Assembly (NCBI RefSeq): GCF_033096445.1
Contig: NZ_AP028155.1
Location: 2,113,880-2,177,879, forward strand
Reading direction: 5' to 3'
Source of the DNA: Butyricimonas faecihominis
Lineage (GTDB): Bacteria > Bacteroidota > Bacteroidia > Bacteroidales > Marinifilaceae
Length of the DNA stretch: 64,000 bases
Numbering within the stretch: the stretch's first letter is position 1; each line of letters begins with the position of its first letter. Position numbers and translations under genes: made by a program. The notes below the pieces were generated by a model. That model was not told where the DNA came from. It was given only the letters and a program-made list of their open reading frames with translations, and made no database searches. Shown piece by piece: positions 28,132-38,867 of this stretch.

Positions 28132-29850
28132 ATGAAAAAAAGATGGGTCATCAACACCCCACCCGAGTGGGAAAAAATTGACAAACTATCCAAAGAACTT
28201 AACTGCAGTCATGTTATCGCGAACTTGCTTTTGCAACGCGGTGTGGACACTGCAGAAGAGGCCCATGCTTTCTTCAATCCAACCCTCAACATGCTCCATG
28301 ACCCGTTTTTGATGAAGGATATGGATAAAGCCGTTCTCCGGTTGGAAAAAGCAATCAGCACCGAGGAAAAAGTCATGATTTACGGCGATTACGACGTAGA
28401 CGGTACCACGGCGGTTGCTTTACTCTATAAATACCTAAAAAATAAATGCGAGTATCCTGAATATTACATCCCGGACAGATACACGGAAGGCTACGGAGTT
28501 TCCATCTTGGCTATCGATTATGCGGCTCGCAACGGGATTTCACTCATGATCGTGACTGACTGTGGCGTGAAAGCCGTGGAGAAAGTCCGTTATGCGAAAT
28601 CCAAAGGCGTGGATGTCATCATCTGTGACCATCACACCCCGGGCGACGAACTTCCGGATGCCGTTGCCGTCCTCGACCCGCAACGGAAAGATTGTCACTA
28701 CCCCTACCGGTGGTTAAGCGGTTGCGGGGTCAGTTTCAAACTGGCACAGGCATATAGCATGAAACACAACTTGCCGATGGCAGACCTGTACAAATTGTTG
28801 GATTTGGTTTGCGTCAGTATTGCCAGTGACATTGTTCCGATCACGGGAGAGAATCGTATCCTCGCCCATTTCGGTTTATTGCAATTAAATAGAAAACCCA
28901 GCCTAGGATTAAAAACGATATTAAGTTTTTCCGGAATAGGTAAAGACCTGACAATAAATGACATTGTTTTTCGCATAGGCCCCAAAATCAATGCGGCAGG
29001 GCGAGTTGAATCGGGAAACAAATCAGTAGAACTCCTGATAGCCGATGATGAGACCAGAGCCACGGAAGTCGCTGCAAGCATTAACAACTTTAACGACCAA
29101 CGCAAGAAACTGGATCACGACATCACCGAAGAAGCCCTTGAGTACATCAACCAGTCCCACTACGATCAATCCCAAAAAGCAACCGTACTTTACAACCCGA
29201 ACTGGCACAAAGGTGTCATCGGGATCGTGGCTTCTCGTCTAACGGAATATTATTACCGACCGACCGTGATCCTGACAGAGTCCAACGGTTTGGCAACCGG
29301 ATCCGCTCGTTCAGTGGAAGGATTTGACCTGTATTACGCCATTTCACAATGTAGCGAATTCTTGGAAAATTACGGGGGACACAAATACGCGGCAGGACTG
29401 ACATTAAGGCTTGAAAACATTGAACCTTTCAAGGCTAAATTCCAGAAAATCGTGAGTGAAACGATCACGGAAGAGATGTTGACACCCCAGATCAATATTG
29501 ATGCCCAAATCAAATTAAACGACATCACCCCGGATCTTTACGCCATGATTCAGAAGTTCGCCCCGTTTGGCCCCAACAACACGATTCCCGTGTTCATGAC
29601 TGAAAACGTGACGAATTTCATTGGTTCAAAACAAGTGGGACGTAACAACGAACACCTAAAACTGGTGGTCGTGGATGACACGAGAGTCTGCAACGACCGG
29701 AGTGGTATAGCTTTCGGCATGGGAGAGGCATTTTCCCGTATCAGTAAAGGTGAATATTTTGATATTTGCTACACCCTTCAAGAAAACGAATTCATGGGGA
29801 AAAGCGACATTCAAATGATGATTCGAGATTTAAAATTCAAAGAGGAATAA
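28132..29850 (+). CDS. recJ: Single-stranded-DNA-specific exonuclease RecJ
   Basis: 572 residues. 5'-3' ssDNA exonuclease of recombination and mismatch repair. DHH-family metal motifs: Asp86/Asp88/Asp90 in YGDYDVDGT, Asp143 in VTDCG, DHH 166-168, and the DHHA1 domain motif AAGRVESG near 286 with GGHKYAAG near 421. Length is near the RecJ norm. The stop is 3 bp before recR, so the two repair genes form an operon. Confidence 0.96.
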   Translation: MKKRWVINTPPEWEKIDKLSKELNCSHVIANLLLQRGVDTAEEAHAFFNPTLNMLHDPFLMKDMDKAVLRLEKAISTEEKVMIYGDYDVDGTTAVALLYKYLKNKCEYPEYYIPDRYTEGYGVSILAIDYAARNGISLMIVTDCGVKAVEKVRYAKSKGVDVIICDHHTPGDELPDAVAVLDPQRKDCHYPYRWLSGCGVSFKLAQAYSMKHNLPMADLYKLLDLVCVSIASDIVPITGENRILAHFGLLQLNRKPSLGLKTILSFSGIGKDLTINDIVFRIGPKINAAGRVESGNKSVELLIADDETRATEVAASINNFNDQRKKLDHDITEEALEYINQSHYDQSQKATVLYNPNWHKGVIGIVASRLTEYYYRPTVILTESNGLATGSARSVEGFDLYYAISQCSEFLENYGGHKYAAGLTLRLENIEPFKAKFQKIVSETITEEMLTPQINIDAQIKLNDITPDLYAMIQKFAPFGPNNTIPVFMTENVTNFIGSKQVGRNNEHLKLVVVDDTRVCNDRSGIAFGMGEAFSRISKGEYFDICYTLQENEFMGKSDIQMMIRDLKFKEE

Positions 29851-29853
29851 AAC

Positions 29854-30471
29854 ATGCAATCTTTATCTTCCAAACTATTGGAAAAAGCAGTAGAACAATT
29901 TGCTTCCCTTCCGGGAATCGGACGCAAAACAGCTTTACGTTACGTGCTACACATGCTGCGCCAAAGCCCCGAAGAGGTAAAGCAATTTACAGACAGTATC
30001 ACTGCTTTGAAAGAATCCATCAAAGAATGCCAATACTGCCACAACATTTCAGACAGTGACACTTGTGAGATTTGTTCCGACCCCAAACGGGATACCCAAA
30101 CGATATGTGTCGTGGAAAACATCAAGGACATCATGTCCCTTGAAGCCACCGGTCAATACCACGGGCTTTACCACGTTTTAGGGGGGATTATCTCGCCCAT
30201 GGACGGCATAGGTCCTTCTGACCTTCACATTAATTCTCTACTGGAACGAGTGGTCAATCCTTCCGTGAAGGAGGTTATTTTCGCCTTGCGAGCCACCATA
30301 GAAGGAGACACCACGGGATATTACATCTTCAAAAAACTCCCTCGCCGGGATGAAATCACGGTCAGCACCCTTGCCAAAGGTATCGCCATAGGTAATGACC
30401 TCGAATATACCGATGAACTCACACTGGGACGCTCCCTAGTAAACCGGGTAAAATTCAGTCTAAATGGATGA
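29854..30471 (+). CDS. recR: Recombination mediator RecR
   Basis: 205 residues. With RecO/RecF, RecR loads RecA at gaps. Helix-hairpin-helix at 18-30 (LPGIGRKTALRY), C4 zinc finger with Cys59, Cys62, Cys71 and Cys74, and a Toprim domain (about 80-175, ICVVENIKDIMSLEATGQYHG; LRATIEGDTTGYYI). Full length. Confidence 0.97.
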   Translation: MQSLSSKLLEKAVEQFASLPGIGRKTALRYVLHMLRQSPEEVKQFTDSITALKESIKECQYCHNISDSDTCEICSDPKRDTQTICVVENIKDIMSLEATGQYHGLYHVLGGIISPMDGIGPSDLHINSLLERVVNPSVKEVIFALRATIEGDTTGYYIFKKLPRRDEITVSTLAKGIAIGNDLEYTDELTLGRSLVNRVKFSLNG

Positions 30472-30485
30472 TTTTCCTACATATT

Positions 30486-30523
30486 AAAAAGAATCCGTCC
30501 GGAGTTCCGGACGGATTCTTTTT
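30486..30523. terminator. Bidirectional rho-independent terminator
   Basis: An uninterrupted 18-bp palindrome (AAAAAGAATCCGTCCGGA and its complement) with a GT centre, A-run on one side and T-run on the other, between convergent recR and the TlpA-like gene. Confidence 0.9.
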
Positions 30524-30549
30524 AAATTACACTTTGAACTACATGATAA

Positions 30550-31932
30550 TTATTTCACCAATTGTTCCAACTGCATTCGTAATTTAGGATCCGAGGGACG
30601 TTTGGCATTCGCATCCACAATTTTCCCCTCTTCGTCCACGATCACGATGCGAGGGACCCCATGAATCAAGTATTTCTTTACCAAATCCGATTTAAAACCT
30701 CCCGGCACGTTCAACTGCAACTCGGCACCCTTCTTATCTTTAACCATCTTTCTCCACAAAGCCATCAACTCATCACCTGTATCCACTGACATCGAAATAA
30801 ATACGATATTCTCCCCTTTCATATCATCAGCCAATTTCTCCATATAAGGCATTTCCGCACGACAAGGAATACATCCCGTGAACCAAAAATCCAACACCTG
30901 CACCTTTCCCTTGAAATCGGCAGAAGTATACTCTTTTCCCTTCACGTCAACCGCCTTAAATTCCGGAGCCATCTGCCCTCTTGCGATAGTTTTATGGGTT
31001 TCTTTAGACTCTTGGTAACGAGACTCCAAAGCCGGCAATGCCGCCAACGCCTCCGGATGGGTTATATATTGACGAACCCCTTCCAGATAAACCGGGAAAT
31101 CATCAGAATATCCTTTCTGTAATGTAAGATTCAACAATTCCACCAAGAACATAGAACGAACCTTCTCATCCCCGATCTTCTGCGCGTAAATTTCCATGTA
31201 TCTTTCCGGAGAAACCTCAATCCATCCCTTCTTTTCCATCTGTTCGAATGTCCCCAGCATCATGTTAAACCATTTCGGTATCTGCACGAGAGACGAATCC
31301 GAAAAGTTCACCTCTTTCATGAAATCATAAAAATTATCTGCCAGTTCAATCTTCAACTGAGGAGCAAACATCGCAGTATTCGCAGGTCCATTCAATCTTT
31401 GCAAGTAAAAATCACAACGATACTTCAATTTTTGCAGCCGAATAAAGTCCTGATCCAAACCGGAAGTTTCCAAATTTCCAATCAAGCGATTCACCTCCTC
31501 CGTGTTCAGTCTCACCCACTCTGCCGAGTAAAGCGGAACATCCTCAGGTACAGAACCTAAATATACATTTTCAGACAAAAACGTATTCTCGGCAACATGG
31601 TCTCCCGCAAACACAACACCATCCGCACCTTCTTGTATCTCCACCCGTGCTCCCGGAGTCAAATAAACCAAATAAAATTTCTTGTTCACCCCTACATAAC
31701 GGAAATAACTCGGTACATTCAAATCCACCTCATAAGCATAATTTCCCAAAGAATCCGGTTCCATTTTCGTATATCCGGCCGTAGACCCTTCCGGAATAAA
31801 AAAGAAGTTTCCTTCAATCGTATTCTTAAACTCCACTCTCGCCTTCGTAGACGATTCCGTCTTATCCTGACATCCAGTTCCGGCAAAAGCCAGAACCGTT
31901 AATATCAAAAATACACAACATATTTTATTCAT
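30550..31932 (-). CDS. TlpA/ResA-like thiol-disulfide oxidoreductase, exported
   Basis: 460 residues from the ATG at 31932 (MNKICC); the frame reaches 31944. Signal peptide with Cys in AGTGC, probably a lipoprotein. The N-terminal part (about 30-110) is the beta-rich DUF4369-type region, the middle is helical, and the C-terminal thioredoxin fold (about 320-464) has the active site CIPC (Cys358/Cys361 in the longer frame) and the cis-Pro motif HGVPRIVIVD. This SusCD-linked TlpA family is common in Bacteroidetes and acts in the periplasm on disulfides of imported peptides or partner proteins. The longer frame shares four bases with the susD stop; it is the last gene of the operon. Confidence 0.9.
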   Translation of the reverse strand: MNKICCVFLILTVLAFAGTGCQDKTESSTKARVEFKNTIEGNFFFIPEGSTAGYTKMEPDSLGNYAYEVDLNVPSYFRYVGVNKKFYLVYLTPGARVEIQEGADGVVFAGDHVAENTFLSENVYLGSVPEDVPLYSAEWVRLNTEEVNRLIGNLETSGLDQDFIRLQKLKYRCDFYLQRLNGPANTAMFAPQLKIELADNFYDFMKEVNFSDSSLVQIPKWFNMMLGTFEQMEKKGWIEVSPERYMEIYAQKIGDEKVRSMFLVELLNLTLQKGYSDDFPVYLEGVRQYITHPEALAALPALESRYQESKETHKTIARGQMAPEFKAVDVKGKEYTSADFKGKVQVLDFWFTGCIPCRAEMPYMEKLADDMKGENIVFISMSVDTGDELMALWRKMVKDKKGAELQLNVPGGFKSDLVKKYLIHGVPRIVIVDEEGKIVDANAKRPSDPKLRMQLEQLVK

Positions 31933-31940
31933 ATGGGACA

Positions 31941-33383
31941 TCATTTCGTATTTTGAACCAAATTACTCGTTTCCATCGCTTGCTGTGGGAAAGGCCACAC
32001 TAACAGAGGTGAATCCGGACGCAAAGAATACGTTTTAGTTTCTCCGGCCTCATTCACATAAGTCTTTGTCAACGTTTCATTAAATTCTGTACAGAAACGT
32101 CTCATATCAAAGAATCCGTTATAAGTCAAAACTAATTCTCTCTTTCTCTCCTCACGAACTAGTTTAAATGCCTCATCGGCATCAGCAGCGGTTAACTCTG
32201 CCGTTCCAGGAAACACCCGATTCCGATACAAATCATTCAGATATTTCATTGCGTTATCTTTATCATCCTTTCTTGCATAGCATTCGGCTATCATCAGGTA
32301 AACTTCTGACAAACGCATACCTCCCGGGTTCCACTTCACATTCGTACTACCAAACATAATTGCCCCAGTTTCTGCCGTAGGACGTGGAGGCATATAATAT
32401 CCCCAACAAGTGATATAACGTAAATCATTATTCTTGTCATACAAATCGAGCATTTCTTTCCGAGCATACTGCGGATACGGATCTGTATTAGTATGTCCAA
32501 ACTGATATAATAAATGTTCCGGATTCGAATCCTCAAGTTTTGCAGCGGTCATCCACATACTTGGCATTGTTGGAAGGAAAGGATATGTTGCAAGCGCCTC
32601 ATTATACATCTCATTCATATCCCAAAGTTTATGATAACTTGACTTTAAAGCATTCAACCCGGACTCCAAGGCTAGGTCGATCTCTCCTTTATACAGACGC
32701 ACCTTAGCTTGTAAAGCATATCCGAACCCCTTTGTCGGACGATATGAATTCAAAGCCTGTTCCGGCAGATCAGCTAAAGCCTCCTCTATATCCTGTTCTA
32801 TAAATTCATAAACTTCCTTAACCGTATATTGCTTACTTTCAGACTCCAAATCAAACTTTTTATGGATAATAATACCCATATCGGTTGCCGCAGTCTCTTT
32901 CTTATAAGGCTTTGCAAAAGTGTTCACCAAGAAAAAGTAATTATACGCCCGCATTATTTTAGCCTGAGCAATTCCCAACTTTTTATCCGTATCCGGTCCC
33001 TCTGCATCATTCATATGTTCTACTACAACATTGTACGACGCAATTCTGGAATAACAATCAGAATATAACTCTGCAATATCACCATCTACCATATAATTAT
33101 AACGATCAACACTCTCATCCCAAAAGAACCCGATAGAATACATCGGATACAAGTAAGATTCCAACTCTGCCTTTTTATAATAGGTAACTTCATTTGCCAT
33201 ATACCAGAAAGAAGTCATGGAAAATTTCGGATTAGCCGCTTCAATCAATCCCAAATAATCATCTGTCGAATTCAATACCGCTTCTCCCTTAGGTACCACA
33301 TCCAAATAGTTATCACAGGACACAAGTCCCATCACCAAAGATAACCATATAACAACTATATATTTTTTCATACGTCCACTCAA
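31941..33383 (-). CDS. SusD/RagB-family outer-membrane lipoprotein
   Basis: 480 residues with lipobox GLVSC then DNYLDVVPKG. Helical TPR-like segments (AKIMRAYNYFFLVNTFAKPY; ALQAKVRLYKGEIDLA) and the C-terminal signature REERKRELVLTYNGFFDMRRF identify it. Start is directly after susC. It should bind ligand for the STN-bearing SusC next to it; ligand unknown. Confidence 0.95.
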   Translation of the reverse strand: MSGRMKKYIVVIWLSLVMGLVSCDNYLDVVPKGEAVLNSTDDYLGLIEAANPKFSMTSFWYMANEVTYYKKAELESYLYPMYSIGFFWDESVDRYNYMVDGDIAELYSDCYSRIASYNVVVEHMNDAEGPDTDKKLGIAQAKIMRAYNYFFLVNTFAKPYKKETAATDMGIIIHKKFDLESESKQYTVKEVYEFIEQDIEEALADLPEQALNSYRPTKGFGYALQAKVRLYKGEIDLALESGLNALKSSYHKLWDMNEMYNEALATYPFLPTMPSMWMTAAKLEDSNPEHLLYQFGHTNTDPYPQYARKEMLDLYDKNNDLRYITCWGYYMPPRPTAETGAIMFGSTNVKWNPGGMRLSEVYLMIAECYARKDDKDNAMKYLNDLYRNRVFPGTAELTAADADEAFKLVREERKRELVLTYNGFFDMRRFCTEFNETLTKTYVNEAGETKTYSLRPDSPLLVWPFPQQAMETSNLVQNTK

Positions 33384-36300
33384 TTAAAAGTTAATATTCA
33401 AACCAAGACTATAGGTCGGCATCAACAACTCCGTACGAGTTCCCGCATTTGCATTGAATGATTCCGGATCAATGCCTTCCCCGTTACTTGCCCAATAGAA
33501 AGGATTATCCACTTGAGCCCGAAGACTAACATTTTGCAAATTCACCTTCTTAATCAAATCTTTGGGTAAAGAATAGGTAATTCCGATATTACGACATTTG
33601 ATAAAAGAAGCACTCAACACGTGTACATCAGCATATTTCCAAAGATAATTACGATCCTGATTTGCTCCGAAGGCTCCCATTGCCGGAATATCCGTGTTTT
33701 TATTTGTCTCAGTCCATCGGTTCGCCATATCTTTATGCATTCTGCCCGTAATATCTACGTAAGTTGAATAAAGAGGCGTTACATCATTTCTCAAAGAATG
33801 TCCCGTGTAATACACAAACTTCGTAAAGAATTCCAAGCTCTTCCATCTTAAATTGATCGTCAAAGCTCCGTTCCATTTCGGAGTTAATTGTCCGGCGTTT
33901 ACCAAGACTGCGATATCACGTACAGGCTCGTTCGATTTTACCTCTCCATTCTGGTCGTATACAGAAGGATCTCCAGTCTTTGTCAAACCTGCATAGCGAT
34001 AAGCGTACACCGAATTATAGGAATCTCCCTTTAAATAATTACTTCCCGGATACTGCAACATATCAATGGCATTAGAAGGCACGTAACCCACTTTTTTAAT
34101 CACATTCTTATTATTCGCCGCAGTCAACGTCGTGTTCAAAGCCCAATCCTTCTTCTTTAACCAATCGTATGACACGGAAATTTCCAAACCGGTATTTCTC
34201 ATGGCTCCATTATTTACTCTGGCCGTCTCGAAACCTAATGATGGGTCCAACGTCTTATTAGCCAACAAATCCGAGCTGTAGCGACGATAGAACTCCAATG
34301 ATCCGCTCAATCTTCCGATTAACGCAAAATCCATACCCACATTAAACGTGGATGTTTTTTCCCAACGTAACATCTTATTAGGAGCTTGCGTGATCAAAGT
34401 TATACTAGCCTGCGTGTACAGCGAGTTTGCATAAGTTCCCAGCAAGTAAGGAGAAGAAGACTGATCCACGTTACCCGTGATTCCATAAGTTGTACGCAAT
34501 TTCAACATATCCAGCCAAGCGATATCATTCAAGAATGATTCCCTAGTCATCAACCAACTTGCACCCACGGACCATAAAGGACGATAGCGATATTTCGGGT
34601 CCGTACCGAAAAGGTCTGCCTGATCCACTCGGATACTTGCATTCAGACTATATTTAGAATCGTAAGTATACCCCGCATTGGCATAAGCTGAAACATAACG
34701 GTGTTTCGTATTCGTCACATTCAACAATTCAGACTTTTTCTGAAGAGCATCTGTCAACTGTCCTTGTACACCATTCGTCATCAATGTTTCCCAGTTCACT
34801 TGCTTATAAGTCAACTTTCTATCATCATAACCGTAACGTTCACTTTGAGATTCACCCCATTCATCTTGACGAATTTCAGCTCCGGCAAGAACCGTCAAAT
34901 CATGCTTGTCGGCAATTGTCGTTTGGTAATTCAACTGCGCCCGGAAATTAAAGAACTCCGAATCGGAATGCTTTTCAGCCATATGTCCTCCTTGAGGAAT
35001 ATTATAAATAAAGTTATTGTTAGACTTAGATGCGTAACGATTCACCATGTCCCGCATAATATAAGAATCCGCCTCATCATATTGCTTAGCATCTGACTTA
35101 GTACGTTCATACTGGAATTTTACTCCTAAATCCAATCCTTTATACAACTTGAAATCAGCATTCGTAAACAAACGCACATACACACTCTTCGTGGTTAGCA
35201 TGTTTTTATACATCTCCTCTTTCAAATTATATCCCATAAACTCCAACCCCTCTGTTTCATTAATATCCATGGCACGATAATAATTTTCCTTGTATTGATA
35301 AACCGCATCCCCCTCATCAGACACCACGCACTCGTACGGCATCGCATCAAACCAAGATACGCCTGATTGAGATACTTCTGTCTTAGTAAGGTAAACATTA
35401 GATCCGTACGTCAATGTAAACCAATCCGCTAATTTCAACTCGTTTTTCAGATAAATACTATATTGATTAGCCGAATTTGATCTTAAATATTGTCCGTTAT
35501 CTTCATAACGAAGTGAAAAATACAAATTAGACTTTTCCCCTCCTTTTAATAACGACAAATTATAGTTTTGGCTCAAAGCTGTGTGAGTCAATATTTTTTG
35601 TGCTTCCCGACGATAGTCATTATCCCTCATTGCATTTATCGCCTGATTTACCTCGGCTTCTGTCATATTGCCGTCAAGCATTTCCCGATAATAACGCTCG
35701 ATACGAGTATATGCTTTAGGAGCATTAGAGGCATCCTTATTAGTAAAATAAGCACTAGGATCAGTTCCGTATTCCGTATAATTAAACAAAAAGTCTTGTT
35801 CGAAATCAATAATATCACTCGTGGAAGCATAATCCATATAACTCATTTTAGGAATTGGCTTTATATAAAAGCTAGCCGACAAATCAATACTCACTTTATC
35901 CCCTTTTCCTTTTTTCGTCGTGATCACGATCACTCCGTTAGAAGCACGTACCCCGTATAATGAAGTGGCCGCAGCATCCTTCAACACGGTTATCGTTTCC
36001 ACATCATCCGGGTTGATGGAACTCAAAGATTGATTCATCACGATTCCATCCACCACCAGCAATGGGGTTGAACTCACGGCAAAAGATGAAGCCCCCCGAA
36101 TCTCCAACTCATCTCCATAAGTAGACAAACCGGGAGTCAAACCTTCAATCTTGGAAACCAAACTCGTACTTTGTACTTTGCCTAAATCTTCCGCTTTCAA
36201 AATTGTCACGGAACCCGTTGAACGTTCACGAGAAATCGTCTGGTAACCGGTAGCCACCACTTCTCCCAGCATCTCAACCTCTTCCTCCATCGTCACGTCC

Positions 36301-36884
36301 AATAATTTATCCGAACCATCATACAACAATTCCTTCGTCTTCATTCCAACAAATGAAAATACCAAGGTAACGTTCTTTTCTGTTAATTTGAACTCGAATC
36401 TCCCATCCACATCGGTTGCAGCCCCAAACGTCGTACCTTTCTGAATCACCGCTACACCGGGTAGAGGCATCCCCGTCTCATCTTTCACCACTCCTCGAAC
36501 CGTATAAACCTTCTTCTCATCATTACTCTTATAAGAAATAACAATTAACTCCCCCTCTTGGCTATATTTGAAAGGCATGCCCTTTAACAAAATATCCAAA
36601 CATTCCTCCACACTCTTATTTTCCAACTTTGCAGACACCTTATAGCTGTTCAAGTCATCATAATTGAAGACAAACTTACAATTAGCCGCTTCACTCAAAC
36701 TTTTCAACGCTTTCGACAATTCCACATTTTCAAAGTCCAGGTTCACCACCCGATTTTGTGTCACACCGGATGCAATACTTGTGAAAAAACACAAGCAAAA
36801 CACGAATTGTATCAAAAACATTTTCACAATTCTTCTACTAACGTTCCTGTCAATGGAACGCTTCTTACTCAAAAGTATCGCCAT
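33384..36884 (-). CDS. SusC/RagA-family TonB-dependent transporter with STN domain
   Basis: 1166 residues: signal peptide, STN domain (about 45-125, RVVNLDFENVELSKALKSLS ... GELIVISYK), carboxypeptidase-regulatory-like domain (about 130-215), plug (ELEIRGASSFAV; GVRASNGVIVITTKKG) and barrel ending YSLGLNINF. The STN domain and the adjacent FecR/sigma genes form a complete trans-envelope signalling circuit. The downstream TlpA-like gene suggests peptide or protein-derived substrate, as in related Bacteroidetes operons; this is inference. Confidence 0.96.
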   Translation of the reverse strand: MAILLSKKRSIDRNVSRRIVKMFLIQFVFCLCFFTSIASGVTQNRVVNLDFENVELSKALKSLSEAANCKFVFNYDDLNSYKVSAKLENKSVEECLDILLKGMPFKYSQEGELIVISYKSNDEKKVYTVRGVVKDETGMPLPGVAVIQKGTTFGAATDVDGRFEFKLTEKNVTLVFSFVGMKTKELLYDGSDKLLDVTMEEEVEMLGEVVATGYQTISRERSTGSVTILKAEDLGKVQSTSLVSKIEGLTPGLSTYGDELEIRGASSFAVSSTPLLVVDGIVMNQSLSSINPDDVETITVLKDAAATSLYGVRASNGVIVITTKKGKGDKVSIDLSASFYIKPIPKMSYMDYASTSDIIDFEQDFLFNYTEYGTDPSAYFTNKDASNAPKAYTRIERYYREMLDGNMTEAEVNQAINAMRDNDYRREAQKILTHTALSQNYNLSLLKGGEKSNLYFSLRYEDNGQYLRSNSANQYSIYLKNELKLADWFTLTYGSNVYLTKTEVSQSGVSWFDAMPYECVVSDEGDAVYQYKENYYRAMDINETEGLEFMGYNLKEEMYKNMLTTKSVYVRLFTNADFKLYKGLDLGVKFQYERTKSDAKQYDEADSYIMRDMVNRYASKSNNNFIYNIPQGGHMAEKHSDSEFFNFRAQLNYQTTIADKHDLTVLAGAEIRQDEWGESQSERYGYDDRKLTYKQVNWETLMTNGVQGQLTDALQKKSELLNVTNTKHRYVSAYANAGYTYDSKYSLNASIRVDQADLFGTDPKYRYRPLWSVGASWLMTRESFLNDIAWLDMLKLRTTYGITGNVDQSSSPYLLGTYANSLYTQASITLITQAPNKMLRWEKTSTFNVGMDFALIGRLSGSLEFYRRYSSDLLANKTLDPSLGFETARVNNGAMRNTGLEISVSYDWLKKKDWALNTTLTAANNKNVIKKVGYVPSNAIDMLQYPGSNYLKGDSYNSVYAYRYAGLTKTGDPSVYDQNGEVKSNEPVRDIAVLVNAGQLTPKWNGALTINLRWKSLEFFTKFVYYTGHSLRNDVTPLYSTYVDITGRMHKDMANRWTETNKNTDIPAMGAFGANQDRNYLWKYADVHVLSASFIKCRNIGITYSLPKDLIKKVNLQNVSLRAQVDNPFYWASNGEGIDPESFNANAGTRTELLMPTYSLGLNINF

Positions 36885-36924
36885 AAATGATAGTTTTTGG
36901 TTATAAATTAAAATGATTACTTGT

Positions 36925-38088
36925 TTATCTTATTACTTCGGAAACGACCAATGTCTTTCCATTCACCTTTATTCCAACCCGATTCGTCTTCATCAACAAA
37001 TCAGTGATCACAGAGATTTCGCTGTCCCGGCTCGCCCACAATTCAAATCGATAGTCCCTGGCCTTGTTTCCTACATATACTACATCAAAACCATACCAAC
37101 GTTTCAAATCATCCATAATAGATTCCAGCGATTCATTTTCATAATAGAAATACCCGTCTTTCCAAGCTATATACCGATTCACGTTTACCTTCGTGATCTC
37201 CGGCACGCTCTCGACAAAGCGGGCATTTTCTCCCGGGTTTAAAGTATACTCCGAACCGTCCTCCGTTTTCTTCACCGAAACCCGGCCCTGTACCAATGTC
37301 ACGTGAACATCCTCCTCTTCGTAGGAACGTACATTAAATTCCGTCCCGTATACTTTTGTATATATATCGGAAGAAACAACAATAAAAGGATGTTGCTCAT
37401 CGTGTGCCACGGAGAAATAACCTTCTCCTTTCAAGAATACCTCCCGGCTTTCACCCGCAAAAGAAGTCGGATAACGCAATTCCGATTCAGAATTTAGCCA
37501 TACAATCGTTCCATCGTTCAAGGTCAATTTGTACTCTGCCCCTTTAGGTACCCGAAGCGTGTGATAACTGACCACTGCCCTCTCGGTTAATTTGTAATTA
37601 ATCCCCCTCAAACTATCATACTCCACGCTGACACCTTCACCCAATTCTCGACTTTCACTCCCGGATGCCCCCAACACAAGTTCCTCTCCGGATTCCGTGA
37701 TCAACACCGCCTGATTCCTTCCGGGCGCAATGTGTTCTGCCACCGGAATCACCTCTTGCTTTTTCGACGACAACGAATTTTCCAGTAACCACCAGCTAGC
37801 GGAAATAAGTATAACCACAGCCGCAGCCACAGACAACCAAGTCATTCGTCGAGACCGACCTCCGGATTTCATCTTTCGAGTAAAATTCCAATATTCCCCT
37901 TCAACATCCAACTGATCACCCACGGCTAGTCGAAGCCCCCCTTCCAAGTACCTCCGACACTCCTCGTACAACTCCTTGTTACGGGATTCTGCCAACCATT
38001 CCTGCACCCGAACTTCCTGCAACAATTCAGGATGATTCAGTAACTCGATGACAAAATTTAAGCGATCTTCTTCTTTCTCGAATTTCAT
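36925..38088 (-). CDS. FecR-family anti-sigma factor
   Basis: 387 residues. Cytoplasmic N-terminus (about 1-75), one transmembrane helix (about 80-102, SVAAAVVILISASWWLL), FecR domain (VPKGAEYKLTLNDGTIVWLNSES; FLKGEGYFSVAHDEQHPFIV; KVYGTEFNVRSY) and the C-terminal DUF4974 domain (LESIMDDLKRWYGFDVVY). Partner of the sigma factor at 38157 and the STN-bearing SusC at 33384. Spaced 40 bp from susC. Confidence 0.94.
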   Translation of the reverse strand: MKFEKEEDRLNFVIELLNHPELLQEVRVQEWLAESRNKELYEECRRYLEGGLRLAVGDQLDVEGEYWNFTRKMKSGGRSRRMTWLSVAAAVVILISASWWLLENSLSSKKQEVIPVAEHIAPGRNQAVLITESGEELVLGASGSESRELGEGVSVEYDSLRGINYKLTERAVVSYHTLRVPKGAEYKLTLNDGTIVWLNSESELRYPTSFAGESREVFLKGEGYFSVAHDEQHPFIVVSSDIYTKVYGTEFNVRSYEEEDVHVTLVQGRVSVKKTEDGSEYTLNPGENARFVESVPEITKVNVNRYIAWKDGYFYYENESLESIMDDLKRWYGFDVVYVGNKARDYRFELWASRDSEISVITDLLMKTNRVGIKVNGKTLVVSEVIR

Positions 38089-38156
38089 AACTTCACGTTC
38101 ATTTTACTATTACACGTAAAGCATGGCAAATGATGTGGGTCAAAAAACAATATTTT

Positions 38157-38687
38157 TTATTTTTTTAAGAAAAACGCATATAACAACATCAATTCGAGAT
38201 CTGATGTTTTCTCTCTTAATATACTGATAGCCTCCGTTATATGCCACCGAACCGTGTTAATCGAAATTCCCAGTTCATCCCCCGCCTCCTTGTATTTTTT
38301 CCGCTCGATGAAACATTTTTTGAACACGACAGCAGTCTGTTTAGGCATATTTTCAATAATATGCATCACTTTTTCGATGAGTTGTTCATACTCCACGTAT
38401 TCCTCCTCCTCTTCGGGAAAGGTCTTTTTATAGGCCAAAAACTTCTCTTTTGTTTTCTCCTTCCTCAAAAAATCAAGAGAACGGGAACGAACCAGAGAAT
38501 ATAAAAAGGGACGCAGAGAAACCGAAGAATCCAATTTTTCAAAATTCTTCCACACGTATTCATAAACATCCGTTACGATGTCTTTCGCTTCTTCTTCATC
38601 CCGGACAAAGCTTAAAGCATGAACATACAACTCTTTATAGTGAGTTTTATACAAAAACTCAAACGTGTCCCTCTTTTCTTTATCCAC
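38157..38687 (-). CDS. ECF-type RNA polymerase sigma factor
   Basis: 176 residues. Region 2 (FLYKTHYKELYVHALSFVRDEEEAKDIVTDVYEYVW) and region 4 (MPKQTAVVFKKCFIERKKYKEAGDELG with HTH ISINTVRWH). This is the short Bacteroidetes ECF type coupled to FecR and an STN-bearing SusC. A -7 box at 38748 gives a leader of about 55 nt. Confidence 0.93.
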   Translation of the reverse strand: MDKEKRDTFEFLYKTHYKELYVHALSFVRDEEEAKDIVTDVYEYVWKNFEKLDSSVSLRPFLYSLVRSRSLDFLRKEKTKEKFLAYKKTFPEEEEEYVEYEQLIEKVMHIIENMPKQTAVVFKKCFIERKKYKEAGDELGISINTVRWHITEAISILREKTSDLELMLLYAFFLKK

Positions 38688-38747
38688 TATTATCTTTCAA
38701 TTTGATCCATACTTTTGGCATCGATCCTTTTTCCTCATATGTCCGTT

Positions 38748-38755
38748 CAAAGATA
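38748..38755 (-). promoter_or_regulatory. Promoter -7 box of the sigma gene
   Basis: TATCTTTG on the minus strand matches TAnnTTTG about 60 bp upstream of the sigma ATG. No TTG at the ideal -33 spacing. Confidence 0.45.
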
Positions 38756-38867
38756 AATATTTTTATTTTAATCATAATCTTATTCAACAAACCTTCTTTC
38801 CACAAAAAATAAATCACTCTTCCACCACATTTTATTTACATCACATTCCCGGTTACAAAACAGATCA